Source of the DNA: Anaerolineae bacterium
GTDB taxonomy: Bacteria; Chloroflexota; Anaerolineae; JAAYZQ01
DNA length: 22,147 nucleotides
Reading direction: 5' to 3'
NCBI GenBank assembly: GCA_016929795.1
Contig: JAFGIA010000256.1
Coordinates: 1-22,147 of the forward strand
This document shows positions 16,493 to 22,147 of this stretch, piece after piece. The position numbers were made by a program, and so were the translations under genes. Position 1 is the stretch's first letter; every line of letters begins with the position of its first letter. Below the pieces are notes generated by a model. That model made no database searches. It had not been told where the DNA came from and saw nothing but the letters and a program-made list of their open reading frames with translations.

Positions 16493-17668
16493 CTATGCTT
16501 CGGGCGCTCGGTAAACCACCTCGCCCTGAATGAGCGTCATCACGCACCGTGCTTGTACCGCGTAGAAGGGATGCCCGCGGTAGAGTGCCAGGTCTGCATC
16601 CTTGCCAGGGGTCAGGCTGCCCACCCGGTCTGCCACACCCAGAACCTTGGCCGGCGTCAGCGTCAGCGCGTGCAGGGCAGCCGCCGGGTCCAATCCCTCG
16701 CGGATCGCGAGTCCACCTGCCAGGGGCAGGTATTGGATCGGCAGAAAGGGATGGTCACTGATGATCGCCAGCCGCACCCCGGCGTTATGCAGCACTGACG
16801 CCGTCGCAAAACTCAGCTCGCGCAGCTCTACCTTGGATCTCGACGACAGGCTTGGGCCGACCAGGCATGGCACCCCTGCCTCGGCCAGCTCGGCGACCAC
16901 TTTGTGCCCTTCCGTGCAGTGCTCCACCGCTATATCGAGGTCGAACTCGCGCCCCAGGCGCAGCGCTGTCAGGATATCGTCGGCGCGGTGCGCGTGGATC
17001 CGCGCAGGCATCTCGCGACGCAAAACGGGCACCAGCGACTCGAGTTTTAGATCCTCGTCGGGTGGTTCCGCATCCTCTTCCTCTGCGGCACGTGCCTGCT
17101 TGTCGACATAGTTCTGGGCCTCCACCAGGGCCTGCCGGATCACCGCTGCGGTGCCCATGCGCGTACTCGGCATCTTGTCGCGCCCCTTATACACGCTCTT
17201 GGGGTTCTCGCCCAGCGCCATCTTCATCCCCGCCGGCTGGCGCATCACCATTTTATCGACCGCCTCGCCCGCCGTCTTGATGACCACCGCCTGCCCACAG
17301 ATGGCGTTGCCGCTGCCCGGCGTGACACACGCCGTCGTCACCCCAGCACTGCGCGCGTCGGCCAGCCCCGGGTCGCGTGGGTTCAAGGCATCGAGGGCAC
17401 GCACGTGAGGTGTCACCGGGTCGGTCACCTCGTTGGCGTCGATGAACGCCCGGCCCACGCCTTCCTCCCACACCCCCAGGTGCGTGTGCGCATCGACGAA
17501 CCCCGGAAAGACGTGCAGCCCCGCCGCGTCGATCACCTCCGCGCCGGCCGGCACCTCGACACTCGTCCCACAGGCCACGATCCGCCCCTCGTCATCGATC
17601 AGCAGCGTGCCCTTGTCATACACTCCATCCGTCACCGTGTGCAGCGTCCCCCCCGAAATCACCAACAC
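16493..17668 (-). CDS. Amidohydrolase (imidazolonepropionase-like)
   Basis: This is a 391-aa metal-dependent hydrolase with a small beta domain at both ends and a TIM-barrel core. Metal ligands are visible: H61 and H63 in FVDAHTHLG, H225/H227 (RIHAHRADD), H250 (VEHCTEGH) and D305 (IISDHP). A GKDADLAL segment near the C-terminus is the usual closing motif. The closest family is the imidazolonepropionase-related amidohydrolases, but no other histidine-degradation gene is nearby, so the substrate is uncertain. An acidic insertion (about 194-207) is unusual. The start is a GTG with GGGAGG seven bases upstream. It has its own leader with two small hairpins and ends 52 bp before the convergent ArsR-type gene. 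No signal peptide is seen, so it should be cytoplasmic. Confidence 0.88.
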   Translation of the reverse strand: MLVISGGTLHTVTDGVYDKGTLLIDDEGRIVACGTSVEVPAGAEVIDAAGLHVFPGFVDAHTHLGVWEEGVGRAFIDANEVTDPVTPHVRALDALNPRDPGLADARSAGVTTACVTPGSGNAICGQAVVIKTAGEAVDKMVMRQPAGMKMALGENPKSVYKGRDKMPSTRMGTAAVIRQALVEAQNYVDKQARAAEEEDAEPPDEDLKLESLVPVLRREMPARIHAHRADDILTALRLGREFDLDIAVEHCTEGHKVVAELAEAGVPCLVGPSLSSRSKVELRELSFATASVLHNAGVRLAIISDHPFLPIQYLPLAGGLAIREGLDPAAALHALTLTPAKVLGVADRVGSLTPGKDADLALYRGHPFYAVQARCVMTLIQGEVVYRAPEA

Positions 17669-17700
17669 TGTTCCGCCTCCCGTATATCACATTCGTAGTA

Positions 17701-17730
17701 ACGGCTTTGGCCGTGGGCGTTGCACCCACG
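17701..17730. repeat. Two adjacent short hairpins in the amidohydrolase leader
   Basis: ACGGC/GCCGT (17701-17714) and CGTGGG/CCCACG (17712-17730) are small inverted repeats sharing three bases, so they could be alternative folds. They lie within the predicted 5' leader of the minus-strand amidohydrolase mRNA, 33 or more bases before its start codon. The GC-rich pattern resembles a dispersed intergenic repeat. Confidence 0.55.
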
Positions 17731-17759
17731 CGCCATCCCATCCACCCGGCTACCGAGTG

Positions 17760-17788
17760 ATTATAAGGGCCAATACGCAGGAGCGCAA
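17760..17788 (-). promoter_or_regulatory. Promoter for the amidohydrolase gene
   Basis: On the minus strand, TATAAT (17765-17760) has TTGCGC (17788-17783) 17 bases upstream. The start would be near 17753, giving a leader of about 85 bases. The -35 is weak but the spacing is ideal. Confidence 0.55.
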
Positions 17789-17836
17789 GTCCACGGGTGA
17801 CGCCTGCCACACAGATCTGGGTTCCCGAAACGAGAG

Positions 17837-17865
17837 TTGACACAGAAGAGGTTGTGGGTTACAAT
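17837..17865 (+). promoter_or_regulatory. Promoter of the small protein/aspartic protease operon
   Basis: TTGACA (17837-17842) and TACAAT (17860-17865) are separated by 17 bases. Transcription would begin near 17872, about 62 bases before the first ATG. Confidence 0.75.
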
Positions 17866-17933
17866 GCCGAGTAGAAGGGATCGTTTGCTCTGACAGGATT
17901 TCACGATTGGGGTCAGTGAAGGAGACGCAAAAG

Positions 17934-18194
17934 ATGCAATGGCAGGACATTCGCAAGCACTATCCTGCAAGTTGGCTGTTGGTCGAAGCCCTGAAAGCGC
18001 ATTCGGCGATGGGCAAGCGGGTGGTCGAAGAGCTTGCCGTCTTGAACACATTTGGCGATGCCCAGGCTGCCATGAACGAATACGTCCAGTTGCATCGCCA
18101 CGCTCCGGGTCGCGAGCTATACGTCCTGCACACGGACCGGGAAACGCTCGACATCGAGGAGCACAGATGGCTCGGTATCCGAGGTGTTCAATGA
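17934..18194 (+). CDS. Small conserved-looking protein paired with an aspartic protease
   Basis: This is an 86-aa soluble protein with no signal peptide, membrane helix or named catalytic motif. It opens MQWQDIRKHYPASWLLVEALKA and ends ELYVLHTDRETLDIEEHRWLGIR. The middle is helical (AAMNEYVQLHRHAPGR). I recall similar small proteins of unknown function encoded beside retropepsin-like proteases in cyanobacteria and Chloroflexota, but this is from memory and unchecked. The start is the ATG at 17934 because AAGGAGA lies eight bases upstream; a TTG at 17907 lies upstream of that RBS. Its stop overlaps the next start as ATGA (18191-18194), so the two products are probably made in a fixed ratio and may interact. 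Function is not known. Confidence 0.8.
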   Translation: MQWQDIRKHYPASWLLVEALKAHSAMGKRVVEELAVLNTFGDAQAAMNEYVQLHRHAPGRELYVLHTDRETLDIEEHRWLGIRGVQ

Positions 18195-18577
18195 GGATAT
18201 GGATCGAGGACGGCTTGGCCTATGCTACTGCGACCTTGGTCTATGCAGGCAAGGAGCTTGTAATTGACCGAGTCATCCTTGACACGGGATCCGTCGGAAC
18301 CGTCTTTGCCGTCGACACAGTATCTGAGATCGGACTGCTGATGGCGCCTCAAGACCCGATCCATCGTCTTTGGGGCGTCGGCGGAACAGAGTTTGTTTTC
18401 GGCAAATCGTCGGACAGCCTGGTCCTGGGCGAGCTCGCAGTTGAGGATTTCACAATCCAGGTCGGGGCGATGGATTATAGCCTTGGCATCAAAGGCATCA
18501 TAGGCATGGACTTTTTCTTGCGGGCAAGAGCGATCATTGATCTGGATCTCCTGGAGATACGTAGCCCGAGTACATGA
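18191..18577 (+). CDS. Retropepsin-like aspartic protease (clan AA)
   Basis: This is a 128-aa protein with the fold signature of single-domain, retropepsin-like proteases that work as homodimers. The active-site motif is LDTGS at 30-34 (Asp31). The second hallmark, a hydrophobic-hydrophobic-G-x-D-F run (IIGMDFF, 103-109), is followed by the closing strand RAIIDLDLLEI. A flap-like segment lies at about 60-70 (LWGVGGTEFVF). There is no signal peptide or membrane anchor, so it should act in the cytoplasm. The ATG sits within the ATGA overlap with the small-protein gene and has GAGGTG five bases upstream. Its stop overlaps the following gene by ATGA. The length fits bacterial members. The substrate is unknown, though the co-encoded proteins are the obvious candidates (inference). 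Confidence 0.85.
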   Translation: MRIWIEDGLAYATATLVYAGKELVIDRVILDTGSVGTVFAVDTVSEIGLLMAPQDPIHRLWGVGGTEFVFGKSSDSLVLGELAVEDFTIQVGAMDYSLGIKGIIGMDFFLRARAIIDLDLLEIRSPST

Positions 18578-19068
18578 AGCGAAAACGTGTACGGTCTTGC
18601 CTCCCTATAGCAGTAGGTATTATCGTCGTCTGCCTGACAGCAGGCATCGCCTCCGGTTCCATCAGAATCAAGGTAGATCGGACGAGCTGTGACTCGGTTC
18701 TCTGGGCCTTTGCCGAGGCCATGCGGCGAAATCAGGGGGAAAGAGCCAAGTCCTTCACTTCCCCGGAGCAGTGGTACCGCATTGATAGCTGGGTGGCCGG
18801 ATGAGAGGGCATAAGCTGTAGTCAATTCTCGCGCGATTCGTTCGAACCCGATCATAATCGCGTGTGGTACAGCCTTGATCCTTGTGGGGATACGGAATGC
18901 ACCGTGTCCACCGACTTTGGATTCATGTGTAGCTATCGCGACGGGGTATACGTCTTGTCTATAGACAAGGTGGTGCTCCACAAGAATGAGTCGGGCTGCC
19001 TGGTCACCGGCTGGGACAAGATATGCGATAGCGGATCGGGATACGGATCAATCCGGTGTAAGCAGTAA
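18574..19068 (+). pseudogene. Secreted cysteine-rich protein gene interrupted by one in-frame TGA
   Basis: The frame starts at the ATG overlapping the protease stop (ATGA, 18574-18577). It encodes a signal peptide-like segment (MKRKRVRS, then a hydrophobic run to about residue 27), then about 50 mature residues to TGA at 18802-18804. The same frame continues without any stop for 87 more codons to TAA at 19066. The part after the TGA has seven cysteines and the mature part before it has one, giving eight in all, consistent with four disulphides in one exported protein. No RBS precedes the candidate GTG restart at 18862. It could be a recent nonsense mutation, a sequencing error, or readthrough/recoding. 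I do not recognise the family. Confidence 0.65.
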
Positions 19069-19075
19069 CAAGGGT

Positions 19076-19142
19076 GGAGGCCCGAGCTAGCTCGGGGTGT
19101 TTCACACACAAAAGATGCCACCCCGAGCAAGCTCGGGCCTCC
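19076..19142. repeat. 24-bp inverted repeat made of nested palindromes
   Basis: Positions 19076-19099 and 19119-19142 are reverse complements with a single mismatch, separated by 19 bases. Each arm itself contains a 16-base palindrome: CCCGAGCTAGCTCGGG is exact at 19081-19096, and CCCGAGCAAGCTCGGG at 19121-19136 has one mismatched pair. It lies between the convergent secreted-protein gene and the ABC permease gene. It may be a bidirectional terminator or a dispersed palindromic repeat; no T-tract follows. Confidence 0.85.
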
Positions 19143-19181
19143 ATGTTGTTGTCGAGATAGACGTCAGGGCTGGCTCGATGG

Positions 19182-20084
19182 CTAGCCCTTCACCGACCCC
19201 GCCAGCAACCCTCGGATGAAGTACCGCCCCAGGATGATATAGATCAGGAGCGTGGGCAGGGCGGCGATAATCGCCCCGGCCATGACCATGTTCCACTCCT
19301 TGATCTGGCTGCCGGCCAGGTTTCGCAGCGCGACCGTGATCGGCTGCAGCTCGGGCTTTTGCAGCACCGACACGGCAAAGAGAAACTCGTTCCAGATGTT
19401 GGTGAACTGCCAGATGATGACCACCACGAATCCCGGCAGCGACAGCGGAAAGAGCACCCGCCAGTAGACGCCCAGGATGCCGGCACCGTCGATGCGCGCC
19501 GCCTCCACCAGGTCGGTGGGCACCTCGGCATAGTAGTTGCGAAAGATCAGCGTCGTAATCGGAATGCCATACACCACGTGCACCAGGATCAGGCCCCAGA
19601 TGCTGCCCCCCAGCCCGATCTTGGCCAGCGTCAACGCCAGGGGGATCAACACGCTCTGGTAGGGGATGAACATGCCGAACAGCATCAGGGGAAAGACGAC
19701 GTTGGCGCCGCGGAACTTCCACTTGGACAGGACGTAACCGTTGAGGGATCCAAGCAACGACGATAGGATCGTGGCCGGCACGGTCAGGTAGACGCTGTTG
19801 AGCATGTTCTGCGACAGGCCGCGCAGCCCTTTCTCCGAAATGCCCGACCAGGCCGCCTTAAAGCTCTCAAACGTCACGTCCCGCGGCGGGCTCCACATGC
19901 GCGACAGGTCCTGCACTTCGGCAAAGGGCTTGAGCGAGCTGGCGATCAGGACGTACACCGGCACCAAAAAGATGGCGGCAAAGAGCACCAGGAGGAGGTA
20001 GATGCCGATCCGCGCCGGGTCGAAGGGCGTGCGCCGCGCACGCTGTCGCGGCTTGATGACGGGCGATCCGAGAACGCCGTTCAT
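19182..20084 (-). CDS. Sugar ABC transporter permease (MalG-like)
   Basis: This is a 300-aa inner-membrane permease of the CUT1 carbohydrate transporter family. The basic N-terminus leads into TM1 (about 27-49), followed by five more hydrophobic segments. The cytoplasmic coupling motif that docks the ATPase is visible as [20 protein letters not shown] (194-213), with the conserved EAA and G. It is the second permease of the operon: its ATG overlaps the stop of the upstream permease gene (ATGA, 20081-20084) and has GGGAGG about eight bases upstream. No ATPase gene is in the window, so the pair probably uses a shared MsmK/UgpC-type ATPase encoded elsewhere. The sugar substrate is unknown. Confidence 0.92.
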   Translation of the reverse strand: MNGVLGSPVIKPRQRARRTPFDPARIGIYLLLVLFAAIFLVPVYVLIASSLKPFAEVQDLSRMWSPPRDVTFESFKAAWSGISEKGLRGLSQNMLNSVYLTVPATILSSLLGSLNGYVLSKWKFRGANVVFPLMLFGMFIPYQSVLIPLALTLAKIGLGGSIWGLILVHVVYGIPITTLIFRNYYAEVPTDLVEAARIDGAGILGVYWRVLFPLSLPGFVVVIIWQFTNIWNEFLFAVSVLQKPELQPITVALRNLAGSQIKEWNMVMAGAIIAALPTLLIYIILGRYFIRGLLAGSVKG

Positions 20085-21013
20085 AGCTCCACCTCCCGTC
20101 GCAGGCTATAGATCAGGTAGGGTATGATGACCACCGCCACCATCAAGAGCATGATGATCGAGATCGCCGCCCCCTGGGCATAGTGGTTGCCCTGGAACGT
20201 CGTTTCAAACATAAAGATGCCCGGCACGTCGGTCACAAACCCCGGCCCTTTGCCGGTCATGGTGTACACCAGATCAAAGATCTTGAGCGAGATATGCCCC
20301 AGGATGATCAGCGCGCTGAGCGTGATCGGCTGCAGGATCGGCAGGATAATGTGCCGGTAGATGCCGATCTCGGTAGCGCCGTCTACGCGCGCCGCCTCGC
20401 GCAGCTCTTCCGGCACACCACGTAGGCCCGCCAGGTACATGGCCATGCAGTAGCCGATCATCTGCCATGCGGCGGCGAGGATCACCGGGATGAGGGCGAC
20501 GTGAAACGGCCCGATCGATTCAGTGGACGTGTACCAGGGCCACTGCAAACCGTCGAGCCCGATCATCTGGAACAGGGCGTTCACCCCACGGGGGCGCGAT
20601 TCGGTGCCCGGTGCAAAGACCCACTGCCATACCACGCCGGTGACCACGAACGACAATGCCATGGGAAAGAGGTAAATGGTGCGGAACACCCCCTCCCCTT
20701 TGACCTTCTGGTCGAGCAGGATGGCCAACAACAGGCCGATGGCCACGCACAGCAGTAGGAAAAAGATGGTGAAAAAAAGCGTGTTCCACAGGTCGATCGT
20801 GAACCGCTTGGCGGCGACCCCGCCTTCCGCCGAAAAGAGCTGCTTGTAGTTCTCCAGACCGGCCCATGTATAGTCCGGCTCGACCCCATCCCACTCTGAC
20901 AACGACACCCTCGTCGTCCAGCCGATGAACCCGTAGACAAAGATGGCGATCAGGAGAATGGACGGCAGGATCATGAGAAAAGCGATCCAGCGCTCCTGGC
21001 GTGCTTGGGACAT
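20081..21013 (-). CDS. Sugar ABC transporter permease (MalF-like)
   Basis: This is a 310-aa first permease of the CUT1 transporter. It has six predicted transmembrane helices, the first at about 9-31, and an outer loop (about 135-165) before the core. The EAA coupling motif is [20 protein letters not shown] (206-225). The start is the ATG at 21013, which has GGGAGG six bases upstream. The frame extends to 21058, but the extra residues are encoded by the intergenic palindrome. It lies downstream of the solute-binding protein gene and overlaps the second permease by four bases. Together they would import an oligosaccharide or glycoside. Confidence 0.92.
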   Translation of the reverse strand: MSQARQERWIAFLMILPSILLIAIFVYGFIGWTTRVSLSEWDGVEPDYTWAGLENYKQLFSAEGGVAAKRFTIDLWNTLFFTIFFLLLCVAIGLLLAILLDQKVKGEGVFRTIYLFPMALSFVVTGVVWQWVFAPGTESRPRGVNALFQMIGLDGLQWPWYTSTESIGPFHVALIPVILAAAWQMIGYCMAMYLAGLRGVPEELREAARVDGATEIGIYRHIILPILQPITLSALIILGHISLKIFDLVYTMTGKGPGFVTDVPGIFMFETTFQGNHYAQGAAISIIMLLMVAVVIIPYLIYSLRREVEL

Positions 21014-21033
21014 GCACCACCTCCCGGGAGTGA

Positions 21034-21075
21034 GGCCCGTAGGGTCTCCTGTGTACACAGGAGACCCTACGGGCC
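21034..21075. repeat. 42-bp perfect palindrome between binding-protein and permease genes
   Basis: Every base from 21034 to 21075 pairs about the centre 21054/21055, with no spacer (centre GTGTACAC). The transcript would form a very strong hairpin 10 bases after the binding-protein stop and 20 bases before the permease ATG. This position matches the REP elements between malE and malF in enteric bacteria. There they protect the upstream message so that the binding protein is made in excess. Confidence 0.95.
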
Positions 21076-21085
21076 CCGTTGATCT

Positions 21086-22147
21086 CTATTGGCAGACGCC
21101 AGCGTCAATGCACGCCTGGACGAGCGCGGCCTGTGCAGCCTCGACATCCAGATCAGTGACAAAGAGGGTCATGACGTCGTTAAAGGCAGTGACCCACCCT
21201 TCCGACGCGGCGGCACCGTGCGCCAGGCTCGGAGCGATCTCGTTCGAGCCGAAATCGTCCATCGCCGATTGTAGATACTCATCATACAGCGAGCGGTCGC
21301 CATCGGTCCGCGCCGGGATCGAACCCTTGAGCGGGTTGAAGGCATCCTGCCCTTCCTTCGACCCGGCGAGCGTCAGCCACACCACCGCATTGTCGCGGTG
21401 CGGCGCGCCCTGGGGCAGGCCGAACGAGTCGGAGAGCATGATGAAGGTGCCACCGGTGCCCGGCGAAGGCACCCAGCCGAACTCGACGTTGGGCGTGAGG
21501 CCGATCGACAGGAAGTAGCCCTCAGCCCAGTCGCCCATGATCGTCATGGCCGCGTCGCCATCGGCGACGAGCTGCGCTGCCTGGTCCCACGACAGGGAGG
21601 CGTGATCGGCATTGATGTAGGGCATCATGCGCGCGAAGGTGTCGAGCGCCTCTGTGACTTCCGGCCCGTCCCAGGTCGTCTCGCCGGTCCACAGGCCGCG
21701 GTATGCCTCAGGTCCCATGGCGCCGAGCAGCACCGACTCCATCAAGTGCGTCGACGCCCAGATGCCATTGTCGCCCAGGGCGAGTGCGTTGATGCCCGCA
21801 TCCTCGAGCACCTGAGCGACCTCGAAGAACTCGTCGAACGTGGTGGGGGGCTCGATGCCATTCTCCTCAAAGATGGCCTTGTTGTACCAGAGCACGTTCG
21901 AGCGGTGGATGTTGACCGGCACGCTCCAGATCTCGCCGTCCGCCGATAGGACTTCGATCACGCCGGGCGGATATTTGTCGAGCCAGCCATTCTCCTCAAA
22001 GATGAACGTCACCGGCTCCATCTTGTCCGCCGCCACCCACGAGTCGAGCAGCTCGTGGCCGGCGTGCACCTGGAACGAATCGGGCGGGTCGCCGCTCTGC
22101 ATGCGCGTGGCGAGCACGGCCTTGGCGTTCGACCCGGCGCCGCCTGC
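21086..22147 (-). CDS. Sugar ABC transporter extracellular solute-binding protein (partial, N-terminus outside window)
   Basis: The frame is open to the right edge, and 353 C-terminal residues are visible. This is a family 1 extracellular solute-binding protein. Visible are a DSFQVHAG segment near the edge, the hinge-region motif IWSVPVNIHRSNVLWYNKAIFEENG, and FFEVAQVLEDAGINALALG. A GDAAMTIMGDWAEGYF motif and the WLTLAGSKEGQDAFNPLKGSIPAR region are typical of the sugar-binding cluster. The C-terminus ends in a short cysteine pair (QACIDAGVCQ). The signal peptide and lipobox, if present, lie beyond the window. A GTG at 22117 is not the start, because the frame and similarity continue upstream. 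It is the first visible gene of the transporter operon and delivers the sugar to the two permeases. Confidence 0.92.
   Translation of the reverse strand, partial: AGGAGSNAKAVLATRMQSGDPPDSFQVHAGHELLDSWVAADKMEPVTFIFEENGWLDKYPPGVIEVLSADGEIWSVPVNIHRSNVLWYNKAIFEENGIEPPTTFDEFFEVAQVLEDAGINALALGDNGIWASTHLMESVLLGAMGPEAYRGLWTGETTWDGPEVTEALDTFARMMPYINADHASLSWDQAAQLVADGDAAMTIMGDWAEGYFLSIGLTPNVEFGWVPSPGTGGTFIMLSDSFGLPQGAPHRDNAVVWLTLAGSKEGQDAFNPLKGSIPARTDGDRSLYDEYLQSAMDDFGSNEIAPSLAHGAAASEGWVTAFNDVMTLFVTDLDVEAAQAALVQACIDAGVCQ

Noticed and set aside
18802..18850. A selenocysteine insertion element after the in-frame TGA
   Set aside because: Only a weak four-base GAGA/TCTC pairing is visible just downstream, with no convincing bacterial SECIS stem and no known selenoprotein family.

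Overview
The window is GC-rich, densely coded bacterial DNA. It reads like a chromosomal segment of a Chloroflexota bacterium (Anaerolineae/Caldilineae-like). That placement is an inference from several things together: a Ycf45-like R3H AAA ATPase, a very long GT39 protein with C-terminal beta-sandwich repeats, a B12-radical SAM/GT2/flippase-like cluster, a menaquinone methyltransferase, and many palindromic intergenic repeats. No rRNA, tRNA, CRISPR array, transposase or phage gene is visible. Nineteen intact genes, one partial gene and one interrupted gene account for almost all of the sequence.

Left part (56-9288, all minus strand). A promoter at 9351-9379 heads a probable operon: M50 site-2-type protease, HD-domain protein, prephenate dehydrogenase (TyrA), GT39-like membrane glycosyltransferase, PPC/DUF296 protein and UbiE/MenG methyltransferase. 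Gaps are short or overlapping throughout. A second promoter (2746-2774) drives a GNAT-like protein and the R3H/AAA ATPase, whose stop codon lies inside an AT-rich hairpin.

Centre (9558-13100, plus strand). A divergent promoter drives a cobalamin-binding radical SAM protein. A GT2 glycosyltransferase and a lysylphosphatidylglycerol-synthase/AglD-like membrane protein follow, the latter two coupled by a GTGA overlap. The radical SAM gene carries an in-frame tract of 8-bp-periodic repeats between its two domains.

Signalling block (13134-15514, minus strand). An ECF sigma factor, a PrsW-type intramembrane protease with a long coiled-coil tail, and a two-TM anti-sigma factor with an HxxxCxxC zinc motif lie in that order. 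This is a plausible regulated-proteolysis switch encoded as one unit. A divergent ArsR-type repressor with a DUF2087 tail has a fully consensus promoter and an overlapping candidate operator.

Right part. An imidazolonepropionase-like amidohydrolase (minus) diverges from a three-gene plus-strand module (17934-19068). The module encodes an 86-aa protein, a retropepsin-like aspartic protease and a secreted cysteine-rich protein interrupted by one in-frame TGA, with ATGA overlaps at both junctions. The window ends in a sugar ABC transporter operon (two permeases and a partial solute-binding protein) with a 42-bp perfect palindrome between the binding-protein and permease genes.

Strongest candidates for new biology: the small protein/retropepsin/secreted-protein module, the sigma/PrsW/anti-sigma unit, the octamer-repeat insertion inside the radical SAM protein, and the set of unrelated long palindromes in the intergenic gaps.
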